The notes beneath the pieces were generated by a model. It saw only the letters and a program-made list of their open reading frames with translations, searched no databases and was not told the origin of the DNA. From positions 62,001 to 126,000 of the forward strand of contig NZ_JACHEG010000007.1 of assembly GCF_014201355.1 (NCBI RefSeq): DNA of 64,000 nucleotides, written 5' to 3'. Shown piece by piece: positions 16,042 to 24,937 of the stretch (positions are counted from its first letter, which is position 1; each line of letters starts with the position of its first letter). The position numbers and the translations under genes were made by a program. The DNA comes from Aliirhizobium wenxiniae. GTDB taxonomy: Bacteria > Pseudomonadota > Alphaproteobacteria > Rhizobiales > Rhizobiaceae.

Positions 16042-16758
16042 TCATTCTGCCGGATCGATCCTGCCGCGTCCAGCCATGTCCTTGAACCACTTGCGATGGT
16101 GGCGCCATGCCCAGCCACCAGTCACGGTTCCCCGCGTCATGGCGCTGATCGTGCCACGCGTCCAGATCGCCGCATAGACATGCAGTATGAAGACCAGGAT
16201 GATCGCAACCGCTGCAAGCGAATGAACCAGAAGCGCGATGCGCTGGGTCGGAATGCTTGTCAGCAGACCGAAATACTGTTCCCACGCCATGATGCCGGTC
16301 GCAATCAGCACGATGATCAACGAGGCCATGCCCCAGAAGATGAACTTCTGACCGGCATTGTATTTGCCGAGTTCCGGCAAACGCTCCTCATGTCCGCCGA
16401 TCACGTCGCCGATCTGCGAGGCCCATTTCACATCGTCCCGGTTCGGCAGGTTCAGCTTCCACAACTGTGCGAAGAGGATGAAGAACGAGAAGAACAGCAC
16501 GATGCCGATCCATGGGTGGATCCAGCGCGTCATCTGCCCACCGCCGAAGAGTTCGGTCAGGAAAAACAGCGACGGATGGAACATGGCGAGGCCGGACAGC
16601 AACAGTAGGATCAGGCTGATCGCCGTGATCCAGTGGTTGATGCGCTTGCCGACGCCATAGCGAACGACCTCGACTGGCGGGCCACGCCGGATCGTGTCTT
16701 CGGCACCAGCCTTGGCGGCTGCGACGTTGGCGGAGGTGTTATCCGTTAGACTGCTCAT
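16042..16758 (-). CDS. fdoI: Formate dehydrogenase cytochrome b556 subunit (gamma)
   Basis: A 238-residue inner-membrane di-heme b subunit passing electrons from FdoH to quinone. Four membrane segments are visible: ITAISLILLLLSGLAMFHPS, WIGIVLFFSFFILFAQLW, FIFWGMASLIIVLIATGIMA and IALLVHSLAAVAIILVFILH. Heme-ligand histidines fit in RINHWI, WIHPWIG and LHVYAAIW. It overlaps fdoH (TGATG). The N-terminal ~30 residues form a hydrophilic leader. Confidence 0.95.
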   Translation of the reverse strand: MSSLTDNTSANVAAAKAGAEDTIRRGPPVEVVRYGVGKRINHWITAISLILLLLSGLAMFHPSLFFLTELFGGGQMTRWIHPWIGIVLFFSFFILFAQLWKLNLPNRDDVKWASQIGDVIGGHEERLPELGKYNAGQKFIFWGMASLIIVLIATGIMAWEQYFGLLTSIPTQRIALLVHSLAAVAIILVFILHVYAAIWTRGTISAMTRGTVTGGWAWRHHRKWFKDMAGRGRIDPAE

Positions 16759-17738
16759 CAGGCGTTCTCCTCACGCTTGTCGGCGTGATCAACGGCTTCC
16801 TGGGCTTCCTGTTCCTCGTGTTTCGACACGCGATTGGCCTTGGCGAACAGGCCGTGCAGGATTGTGCCTGCCGCAGCAAGCCCCATCACTGCGAGGCCAG
16901 CATATTTGGTCGCCCCCTTCCACGTCTGCACGACGGCGGAAATGGCAGGGTTGTCCGGCAGGTCCGCATAGATATGCGGCTTGTCGTTATGGTGCAGCAC
17001 ATACATGACGTGTGTGCCGCCGACGCCCGGCGGATCGTAAAGACCGGCATTGGCATAACCGCGCGACTTCAGATCGGCGATGCGGCCTTCCGCATGTTTC
17101 TTCATGTCTTCCTTGGTGCCGAAGACAATCGCCTGCGTCGGGCAGGCCTTGGCGCAGGCAGGCCCCTGACCGACGGCAACACGGTCGGAACAGAGCGTGC
17201 ATTTGTAGGCACGGTGATCCGTCTTCGAGATGCGGGGAATATTGAAGGGGCAGCCCTTCACGCAATAACCGCAGCCGATGCAGTTCTCATGCACGAAGTC
17301 GACGATGCCGTTCGAATACTGCACGATCGCACCCGGCGAAGGGCAGGCCTTCAGACAGCCAGGATCGGCGCAGTGCATGCAACCGTCCTTGCGGATCAGC
17401 CATTCCAGATTGTCGGTCTCAGGGTTTATCCATTCGGAGAACCGCATGAGCGTGAACATATCGGCGGAAAGGTCGTGCGGGTTGGTATAGACGCCGACAT
17501 TCTCGCCGATTTCCGGATTGGTGTCGTTCCACTCCACACATGCCGACTGGCAGGCTTTGCAGCCGATGCATTTCGACACGTCGATGAGCTTTGCGACGGG
17601 AGTGAGCTGCCGCTCGGGTTGCGGCAGCTCGGATGTTGCAGAGCGCCGGATGAGGTCGCGCTGCGTGAGGTTGGTCTCCATCGGTTGCACCGGCGGATTG
17701 CTGACGGCGGTGCGCGGGCTGTCCATGGTATTGGCCAT
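16758..17738 (-). CDS. fdoH: Formate dehydrogenase iron-sulfur subunit (beta)
   Basis: A 326-residue ferredoxin-like subunit with four [4Fe-4S] clusters. The cysteine motifs are CIGCKACQSACVEW, CMHCADPGCLKACP, CIGCGYCVKGCPF and CTLCSDRV...ACAKACP. A single C-terminal membrane anchor (KYAGLAVMGLAAAGTILHGL, ~275-295) is expected for the periplasm-facing FdnH/FdoH type. Both ends overlap neighbours (fdoG stop/fdoH start; fdoH stop/fdoI start), so the three subunits are translationally coupled. Confidence 0.96.
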   Translation of the reverse strand: MANTMDSPRTAVSNPPVQPMETNLTQRDLIRRSATSELPQPERQLTPVAKLIDVSKCIGCKACQSACVEWNDTNPEIGENVGVYTNPHDLSADMFTLMRFSEWINPETDNLEWLIRKDGCMHCADPGCLKACPSPGAIVQYSNGIVDFVHENCIGCGYCVKGCPFNIPRISKTDHRAYKCTLCSDRVAVGQGPACAKACPTQAIVFGTKEDMKKHAEGRIADLKSRGYANAGLYDPPGVGGTHVMYVLHHNDKPHIYADLPDNPAISAVVQTWKGATKYAGLAVMGLAAAGTILHGLFAKANRVSKHEEQEAQEAVDHADKREENA

Positions 17739-20700
17739 CAGACGCTTGCCTCCTTGTCCTTGGGTGCGGTCGAAGGCTCGATATTGACGAGGAACGCCTT
17801 CGATTCCGGGGTCTCGATATTGGCGTCACCGACAAAGGCTGCGAGCGAGTTCGGGCCAAAGCCCTTTTTCGCCGAGCCGGTAAAGCCCCAGTGCAGCGGT
17901 ATGCCGACGATATGAACCGGCTTTCCGTCGCAGATGAGGGGCCGGATGCGCTTCGTCACCACGGCCTTGGCCTTTACCGAACCACGTTTCGACCACACGC
18001 GGACCCAGCCGCCATGTTCGATCTTCTTTTCCGCGGCCAGCTCTTCCGAAATCTCCACGAAGAATTCCGGCTGAAGCGCCGAGTTCACCCGGTTGTGCTT
18101 CGTCCAGTAGTGGAAATGTTCGGTCAGGCGGTAGGAGGTCGCCGCATAGGGGAACTCCGCCGACGTGCCGAGCTGGGCTGCATCCGATGCGAATACACGG
18201 GCAACGGGGTTGCCGCGCATCTTTCGATTGAAGACGTTTTCGACCGGGCTTTCGAAGGGCTCCATATGAGCCGGGAAAGGACCGTCACGCATCATGCCGC
18301 GAGCGAACAGACGCGAGACGCCTTCCTGGTTCATAATGAAGGGGCCGACATCCTGGGGTTTCGCCGTGGGGGCGATATCCGGAACGTCATAACCGGTCCA
18401 CTTGGAACCATCCCATTCGAGTAGCTTGCGGGTCGGATCCCACGGCTTGCCGTTGATGTCCGCCGACGCGCGGTTATAGAGCGTACGGCGGTTCAGCGGC
18501 CAGGCGAAGGTCCAGCCCAGATAGGCACCGGTATCGTCCGGATCGTGGTTGTCACGACGGCCCATATTGTTGCCCTGCTCGTTCCAGCAGCCGGAATACA
18601 CCCAGCAGCCGGCCATGGTCGAACCGTCGTCGCGAAGCTGCGAGAAGTTGACCACTTGCTTGCCGGCGGCAACCAGAACCTTGCTCGGATCGGTCGGGTC
18701 CATGAGATCGCTCAGCGCACGGCCGTTGATCTCCTTCGCCAGCTCTTCCGCCGTCGGTTCGTTCTCGTCCTCGTAGTTCCACGACAGGTTGAGGATCGGA
18801 TCGGGGAAGGCGCCGCCTTCCTTGCGATACAATTCTCTCATGCGCAGGAAAAGCTGCGCGATGATCCAGCTGTCATGCTTGGCTTCGCCCGGAGGCGAAC
18901 TTGCCTGCCAGTGCCACTGCAGCCAACGGCCCGAATTGGTCAGCGAGCCGTCTTCTTCTGCAAAGCAGGTTGTCGGCAGCTGGAACACTTCGGTATTGAT
19001 GGATGCGGTATCCACGTCGTTGAAGTCGCCGTGATTTTCCCAGAACCGCGAGGTCTCGGTTTCCAGCGGGTCCATGGTGACCATGAACTTCAGCTTCGAC
19101 AGAGAAGACGTGATCTTGGCCCGGTTGGGGAAGGCCAAGATCGGGTTGAAACCCTGGCAGATATAGCCGTTCACCTTACCGCTGTTCATCAGTTCGAACA
19201 TGCGAAGGACATCGTATGCCGGAACGTCGAGTTTCGGTATGTAGTTGAACGCCCAGCCATTTTCGGCTGTCGCAGCGTCACCCCACATGGCCTTCTGGAA
19301 GGAGACCATGAACTTCTTGTAGTTCTGCCAGTAGCTGGTCTGACCCGGACGAAGCGGCTTGAACTGACGCGTCGACATATAAGTGTCGAAGTCGGTGTCC
19401 TTCTCCGTCGGCATCGTCAGATAACCGGTCAGGAGATGGGACATCAGGCCGAGGTCCGTCAGACCCTGGATGTTCGAGTGGCCGCGAAGGGCGTTCATGC
19501 CGCCACCGCGTACGCCGATATTGCCGAGGATCAGCTGCAGCATCGCCATGGCGCGGATGTTCTGCGAACCCTTGGAATGCTGGGTCCAGCCGAGCGCATA
19601 CATCGACGTCATCGTCTTGGTCGGCGTCGAGCATTCCGAGATCATCTCGGCAACCTTGAGGAATTTCTCCTTCGGCGTACCGCAGACCTGTTCGACCAGT
19701 TCCGGCGTGTAAGGGGCGAGATGCTCCTTCAACAGGTTCCAGACGCAACGTGGATGCTCAAGCGTCGGGTCGGTCACGGCAAAGCCGTCATCGCCCAAGA
19801 CATAATCCCATGTGGATTTGTCGTAGTCACGCTTTTCCTCGTCATAGCCGGTAAACAAGCCATCCTTGTAGCCGAAACCGTCTTTCACGATGAACGAGGC
19901 GTTGGTGAACGCCTTCATGTATTCCCACTGCACCTTGCCGTTATCGATGCAATATTTCATCACCCCGTTGAGGAAGGCGATGTCGGTACCCTGGCGGATC
20001 GGCGCGTAATAATCCGATACGGAGGCCGTACGGGTATAGCGCGGGTCAACGACGATCAGCTTGGCGCCGCGATGGGCCTTTGCTTCCGTCACCCATTTGA
20101 AACCACAGGGGTGAGCTTCCGCCGCGTTGCCGCCCATGACGACGACGAGGTCGGTATTCTTGATGTCGGTCCAAGCATTCGTCATTGAACCACGGCCAAA
20201 AGTTGGGCCCAAACTGGACACCGTGGGGCCGTGTCAGACGCGTGCCTGATTATCGAAACCGACTATACCTATGGACTTGGCGAACTTGAAAGTTGCCCAA
20301 GCCGTTTCGTTGGAAGTGGCCGACGCTGCAAGCATGCCCGTCGTCGTCCAGCGGTTGACATCCAGTCCCTTCTCGTTCTTGGCGAGGAAGTTGGCGTCGC
20401 GGTCGTCCTTCATCAGCCGCGCGATGCGGTCGAGAGCCTCGTCCCAGGACATACGTTCGAACTTGTCCGAACCGGGCTTGCGATGCATCGGGTACAGGAG
20501 GCGTGTCGGGGACTTTACGAAGTCCTTGAGCGCCGCCCCCTTGGGACAGAGCGTCCCGCGATTGGTGGGGTGGTCGACATCGCCTTCGATGTGGACGACT
20601 TCCGCATTGCCACCCTTGCGCACATCGCCCTTCGAATAGATGATGATGCCGCAGGCGACGGAACAGTAGGGACAGGTCTGGCGGGTTTCCGTGGTTGTGG

Positions 20701-20833
20701 CCAGCTTGAATGGCCGCACATGAGCGATTTCAGCGGCTTCAGCTTCGCTGAAACCCAGAGCGCCCATGGAAGTCGCCGCAACCCCTGCCCCAGCGAGCTT
20801 CATAAAGCTGCGCCTCGAGAGGTCCATATTCAT
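17738..20833 (-). CDS. fdoG: Formate dehydrogenase alpha subunit, selenoprotein (UGA = Sec200)
   Basis: A 1031-residue molybdopterin/tungstopterin catalytic subunit, spanning two open frames joined by one in-frame TGA at 20234-20236. Before it, 199 codons give a Tat signal (LSRRSFMKLAGAG), the CPYCSVACG cluster motif, and end in GFDNQARV. After it comes HGPTVSSLGPTFGRGSMTN. Together they give RV-U-HGPTV, the invariant FdnG/FdoG selenocysteine site. Length and both flanks match E. coli FdnG/FdoG, so this is decoded selenocysteine and not a broken gene. The complex oxidises formate at the outer face of the membrane and feeds quinone. The neighbours supply everything Sec-specific (selA, selB, selC, selD) plus fdhE; fdhD and pterin-cofactor genes are not in the window. 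Confidence 0.96.
20191..20236 (-). promoter_or_regulatory. SECIS-like stem-loop directly after the fdoG UGA
   Basis: Immediately 3' of TGA (20234-20236), CACGGCC (20227-20233) pairs perfectly with GGCCGTG (20191-20197) in minus-strand RNA, enclosing 29 bases. The inner part holds a further self-complementary TTGGGCCCAA. Position within about 40 bases of the UGA is right for a bacterial SECIS bound by SelB. The apical loop identity was not resolved by eye. Confidence 0.8.
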
Positions 20834-21127
20834 CGTGAATCTTTCTCCATTCTAATAGAACGAACCAGGTGCGACATTATGCCGGAGCAACCTCATGTCA
20901 AGTTAACGGCGACCCGAGTGCCGACATTGTGACGGATTTCGACAACCAACTTTCCAGTGCACCCCCTTTCGCCTTAACTCGATAAAAAAACGAAGGTTTT
21001 TCCACTTCCGGGCATTCGTTAGTCGAATCGTCCTCGACACTTTTGACCGGCGCTCTAGCTTTCCTGCGAACCACTTCATCAAACGCGCCGGCATTGCGGC
21101 CGGTTCCAGGAAACCAGGGAAGTTCCG
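20834..21127. other. Divergent intergenic region between fdoG and the OsmF-like gene
   Basis: 294 bases without a convincing gene. It should hold promoters for the fdo operon (leftward) and the importer (rightward). Visible features are an AT-rich AAAAAC-GAAG-GTTTTT mini-hairpin (20986-21001) and a CATTCG-TTAGT-CGAAT dyad (21013-21028). No sigma-54 site, FNR-like box or riboswitch was recognised. Confidence 0.5.
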
Positions 21128-22039
21128 ATGTCGCTCACCACTAAGTTCGCGGGCTTTATACTCGCCTTGTCCCTCTCTGCCACGGCGGCATCGGCACAGG
21201 TCGTCGTCTCGTCGAAGATCGACACCGAGGGCGGTGTCCTCGGAAACATCATCCTGTCGGTCCTGAAAGCCAATAATATCGAGGCGACCGACCGCATCCA
21301 GCTCGGTGCTACGCCCGTGCTGCGCAAGGCGATCACCGCCGGAGAGATCGACATCTATCCGGAATATACCGGCAACGGCGCCTTCTTCTTCGAGAAGGCC
21401 GATGATCCCGCCTGGAAGGATCCGGCACAGGCTTATGAGACCGTCAGGAAGCTCGATCTTGACGCCAACAAGATCGTCTGGCTCACACCTTCGCCCGCCA
21501 ACAACACCTGGGGCATCGCCGTCCGCCAGGATGTTGCCGAGGGAAACAAGCTGAAGACGCTCTCTGATTTCGGCAAGTTCATCGCCGGCGGCGGCGAGAT
21601 CGTGCTGGCGGCATCCTCCGAGTTCGTCAATTCGGCAGCCGCGCTCCCCGCCTTCCAGACCACCTATGGCTTCAAGCTCAAGCCGGAACAGCTGATCACG
21701 CTTTCGGGCGGCGACACCGCGGCAACGATCGCGGCAGCCGCCAATCAGACGAATGGCGCGAATGCGGCTATGGTCTATGGCACGGATGGCGGCATCGCCC
21801 CCTCGGGCCTCGTCGTGCTCGATGACGACAAGAAGGTGCAGCCTGTCTATCAACCGGCCCCGATCATTCGCCAGGCTGCGCTCGAAAAGAACCCGAAGAT
21901 CGCCGAATTGCTGAAACCCGTCTTCGAGAAGCTCGATCTCGTGACACTGCAGGATTTGAACGGCCGCGTACAGGTCGGCGGCGAGCCGGCAAAGACTGTC
22001 GCCGAGGACTTTTTGAAGAAAAACGGCTTCCTCAAGTAA
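21128..22039 (+). CDS. osmF: Osmoprotectant-type ABC transporter substrate-binding protein (OsmF/YehZ-like)
   Basis: A 303-residue periplasmic binding protein of the OpuAC/ProX type. It has a Sec signal (FILALSLSATAASA, cleavage before QVVV). The mature start VVVSSKIDTEGGVLGNIILS and the segment GEIDIYPEYTGNGA (residues ~73-86) are the YehZ/OsmF hallmarks, as is MVYGTDGGIAPSGLVVLDDD. It heads a four-gene plus-strand operon of YehZ-Y-X-W order. E. coli YehZYXW is a low-affinity betaine importer, so glycine betaine or a related quaternary amine is a likely ligand, but this is inference. Confidence 0.9.
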   Translation: MSLTTKFAGFILALSLSATAASAQVVVSSKIDTEGGVLGNIILSVLKANNIEATDRIQLGATPVLRKAITAGEIDIYPEYTGNGAFFFEKADDPAWKDPAQAYETVRKLDLDANKIVWLTPSPANNTWGIAVRQDVAEGNKLKTLSDFGKFIAGGGEIVLAASSEFVNSAAALPAFQTTYGFKLKPEQLITLSGGDTAATIAAAANQTNGANAAMVYGTDGGIAPSGLVVLDDDKKVQPVYQPAPIIRQAALEKNPKIAELLKPVFEKLDLVTLQDLNGRVQVGGEPAKTVAEDFLKKNGFLK

Positions 22040-22077
22040 GGCCGACAGGGCTTCGACACGATAGAAGGGGCAACCGC

Positions 22078-23250
22078 TTGCACAAAGGCAGAGGGCTGGA
22101 AAAGACGGGTGTGCTGATGGCCGCTCTTATCTTGGTTTCGACCTTTTTGCTGCCCTTCATCGTGGTCAAGCCGAACCGTATCCTTGAGGGTCAGGGGCAG
22201 ATGCTGATCGATGCGCTCCCTTCCGTGAGCAGTATCGCGCTTGCTGCTGCGCTGGTTATCGTCGGCTTGTGCCTGCTTCTTCGCCTTCCGGCTTCGGCAC
22301 GGCTGGCAATCGTGACGGCCGCGTTGCTTGCCGTGATACTGGCCCTCGGTAGTGCCGCCAATGCGGGACTGCCGCCGGGCAATTCCTATGCACGCGTGTC
22401 ACCCGGCTCTGGCTTCTGGCTGCTTCTCTTCGCTCTCTCGCTGGCCTTCATCGATGTCATCGCCAAGCTCAAGCTCTCACCGACCGTCCGGCTGATGCTG
22501 CTCCTCATCGCGATCGTGGCCGTTGGCGGCATATTCGCATCCGGCATTCTCGCCGATATCTCGGTAATGAAGGAATATGCCAACCGGGCCGACGCCTTTT
22601 GGGCAGAGATGTCGCGTCATGCGATGCTCGCGCTCGGCTCCATGCTGGTCGCCTTCCTGATCGGTCTGCCGCTCGGCGTCGTCTGCCATCGCGTATCATG
22701 GCTGCGTGCGGCAGCGCTCAATATGCTCAATATCCTGCAGACCATCCCCTCGATCGCGCTGTTCGGCCTTCTGATCTTGCCGCTTGGCTGGATGGCGGCG
22801 CACATTCCCGGTGCTGCGGCAATCGGCATATCCGGCATCGGCACGGCTCCGGCCTTCGTAGCACTTGTGCTCTATTCGCTTCTGCCGGTCGTTGCCAACA
22901 CGGTCGCCGGTCTCGAAAACGTGCCGCGCGAGGCAAATGATGCGGCCCGTGGAGCCGGCATGACCGACCTGCAGCGTCTCTTCTCCATCGAGTTCCCCTT
23001 GACCTTTCCGAGCCTGCTTGCGGCAATCCGCATCGTCCTCATCCAGAATATCGGCATGGCGACGATCGCGGCGCTGATCGGCGGCGGCGGCATGGGCGTC
23101 TTCGTCTTCCAGGGGCTGGGTCAGTCGGCGATGGATCTTGTCCTGCTTGGCGCGCTCCCGACCGTCGCCATGTCCTTCGTCGCCGCCATCGTGCTCGATG
23201 CGCTGGTGGATTTCAGCAAAGCACCCGGCAGCGAGGTCCGTCCCGCATGA
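22078..23250 (+). CDS. yehY: ABC permease of the OsmF-type importer (YehY-like, TTG start)
   Basis: A 390-residue membrane protein. The N-terminal ~170 residues form several extra hydrophobic helices, as in YehY, and a BPD_transp_1 permease domain occupies ~residues 175-380 (EAA-type loop ENVPREANDAARGAGMTDLQ). TTG at 22078 is the best start, with GAAGGGG upstream; the next ATG (22117) would remove only 13 residues, none of them membrane. It overlaps the ATPase gene by four bases. Confidence 0.88.
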   Translation: MHKGRGLEKTGVLMAALILVSTFLLPFIVVKPNRILEGQGQMLIDALPSVSSIALAAALVIVGLCLLLRLPASARLAIVTAALLAVILALGSAANAGLPPGNSYARVSPGSGFWLLLFALSLAFIDVIAKLKLSPTVRLMLLLIAIVAVGGIFASGILADISVMKEYANRADAFWAEMSRHAMLALGSMLVAFLIGLPLGVVCHRVSWLRAAALNMLNILQTIPSIALFGLLILPLGWMAAHIPGAAAIGISGIGTAPAFVALVLYSLLPVVANTVAGLENVPREANDAARGAGMTDLQRLFSIEFPLTFPSLLAAIRIVLIQNIGMATIAALIGGGGMGVFVFQGLGQSAMDLVLLGALPTVAMSFVAAIVLDALVDFSKAPGSEVRPA

Positions 23251-24185
23251 TCGATATCCAGTCCGTCACCAAGCGTTATGGCGGCAAGGCCGTGGTCGAC
23301 AGCGTGTCATTCGCGGTTCCCGAGGGCACGATCGCCGTTCTTGTCGGCACATCCGGCTCGGGCAAGACGACGCTCCTGCGGATGATCAACCAGCTCGTTT
23401 CGCAGGACGAAGGTACGATCCTGATCGGCGGGGAAGACACGCGAAACATCCCCGGCCACGAACTCAGACGACGGATCGGTTATGCGATCCAGGGCCATGG
23501 CCTGTTTCCCCATCGCACGGTGGCCGAAAACATCGCAACCGTGCCGCGCTTGCTCAAATGGGACAGGACGCGGATCAACGCCCGGGTTGACGAACTTCTT
23601 GATCTCTTCCAGCTCGATCCGGCCGCTTTCGCCGACCGTTATCCGCATCAGCTCTCCGGCGGCCAGCAGCAACGTGTCGGCGTTGCCCGCGCGCTTGCCG
23701 CCGAACCGAAAATCCTGCTGATGGACGAGCCCTTCGGCGCGCTGGACCCGGTTCTGCGTGGCAAGGCGCAGGACGAGTTGCTGGCGATCCAGAAACGCTT
23801 CGGCACGACGATCGTCGTCGTCACCCATGATATCAACGAGGCATTCCATCTCGGCGACACGATCGCCGTGATGGACAAGGGCATGCTCCTGCAATACGGC
23901 CGCCCCATCGACCTCCTGAAGGCACCGGCGACACCCTTTGTCGAAGGGCTGGTCGGCGCGTTCGACCGTCCGTTCCGGCTTCTTGCGCTCGACACTGTCG
24001 CCGGGCTCATCGAACCGGGAGAGGCTCAGGGAGAACCTATCGAAGCGGTTAGAACCCGGCAGGACGCTCTGGCGGCCCTGATGTGGAGCGGCGCGGATGC
24101 GCTTCCTGTCGTCTCGACTGACGGAAAACCGCTCGGTCGTGTGAGATTGCAGACACTGTTGCGCCAGGCGGTCAGGCCGCAATGA
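23247..24185 (+). CDS. yehX: ABC ATPase of the OsmF-type importer (YehX-like)
   Basis: A 312-residue ATPase: Walker A GTSGSGKTT (~36-44), signature LSGGQQQRVGVARAL, Walker B ILLMDEPFGALDP, switch VVVTHDINEA. The C-terminal ~80 residues (LPVVSTDGKPLGRVRLQTLL) resemble the second half of a CBS-type regulatory module of glycine-betaine ATPases. It overlaps both neighbours by four bases (ATGA). Confidence 0.92.
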   Translation: MIDIQSVTKRYGGKAVVDSVSFAVPEGTIAVLVGTSGSGKTTLLRMINQLVSQDEGTILIGGEDTRNIPGHELRRRIGYAIQGHGLFPHRTVAENIATVPRLLKWDRTRINARVDELLDLFQLDPAAFADRYPHQLSGGQQQRVGVARALAAEPKILLMDEPFGALDPVLRGKAQDELLAIQKRFGTTIVVVTHDINEAFHLGDTIAVMDKGMLLQYGRPIDLLKAPATPFVEGLVGAFDRPFRLLALDTVAGLIEPGEAQGEPIEAVRTRQDALAALMWSGADALPVVSTDGKPLGRVRLQTLLRQAVRPQ

Positions 24186-24919
24186 GCCTTGTTCGCCTTG
24201 CACCCCGCATCATTCTTCTCCTGCTGGTGGTCGGCTTTCTCGCCTCACCGGAGAGTTTCGACTTCGTCTTCAGGCCTCTGGTTCAGGCCAATGCACCGGC
24301 AATCTACAATCAGGGCGATCTTGCCGCCCTGACGCTGCTGCATGTGCGCATGGTGTTCATCGCCACGCTTTTCGCAACCATCATTGCGGTGGCGCTGGCG
24401 ATCCTCGTCACCCGCCCGTTCGGTGCCGAATTCCTGCCGCTTGCCCGAACCGTGGTGAATATCGGCCAGACATTTCCGCCGGTCGCGGTGCTGGCACTGG
24501 CCGTTCCCGCCATGGGTTTCGGCAACGGGCCGACGCTGGTCGCACTGTTCCTCTACGCTCTTCTGCCGATTTTCGAAAATACGATGACGGCGCTGACGAC
24601 GGTGCCGCCGAACATAACCGATGCCGCCAAGGGCAATGGCATGACGCCCATCCAGATTTTTCGGCAGATCGAACTGCCGCTCAGCCTGCCGATGATCGTC
24701 GGCGGCATCAAGATCTCGACCGTCATCGGCTTCGGCACCGCCACGATCGGCTCGACGGTGGCGGCAAAGACGCTCGGCGAGGTCATTATCGCAGGATTGC
24801 AGTCGAACAATCTCGCCTTCATCTTACAGGGCGCGCTTCTTGTCGCCGCCCTTGCGATCCTCGTCTTCGACCTTCTGTCGATGGCCGAACGATCACTGAT
24901 GAAATGGAAAGCCGCCTAA
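24182..24919 (+). CDS. yehW: ABC permease of the OsmF-type importer (YehW-like)
   Basis: A 245-residue permease with about five membrane spans. The transport-domain loop VPPNITDAAKGNGMTPIQIF lies near residues 141-160, and FRQIELPLSLPMIVGGIKIS follows. It is the second, shorter permease expected in YehZYXW systems and the last gene of the operon. Only 18 bases separate its stop from the convergent ftsK stop; no terminator was seen in that space. Confidence 0.92.
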   Translation: MSLVRLAPRIILLLLVVGFLASPESFDFVFRPLVQANAPAIYNQGDLAALTLLHVRMVFIATLFATIIAVALAILVTRPFGAEFLPLARTVVNIGQTFPPVAVLALAVPAMGFGNGPTLVALFLYALLPIFENTMTALTTVPPNITDAAKGNGMTPIQIFRQIELPLSLPMIVGGIKISTVIGFGTATIGSTVAAKTLGEVIIAGLQSNNLAFILQGALLVAALAILVFDLLSMAERSLMKWKAA

Positions 24920-24937
24920 GCGGCTCTCTGATAAATC

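Noticed and set aside
18545..20188. A 547-aa plus-strand open frame opposite fdoG
   Set aside because: Antisense shadow of conserved formate dehydrogenase sequence with no recognisable domain.
17738..20833. fdoG as a pseudogene broken by a premature stop
   Set aside because: The only stop is UGA at the exact Sec position of the family, followed by a stem-loop, with selA, selB, selC and selD nearby.
20981..21028. Riboswitch or small RNA in the fdoG/osmF intergenic region
   Set aside because: Only two short weak stems are present and no conserved aptamer blocks were recognised.
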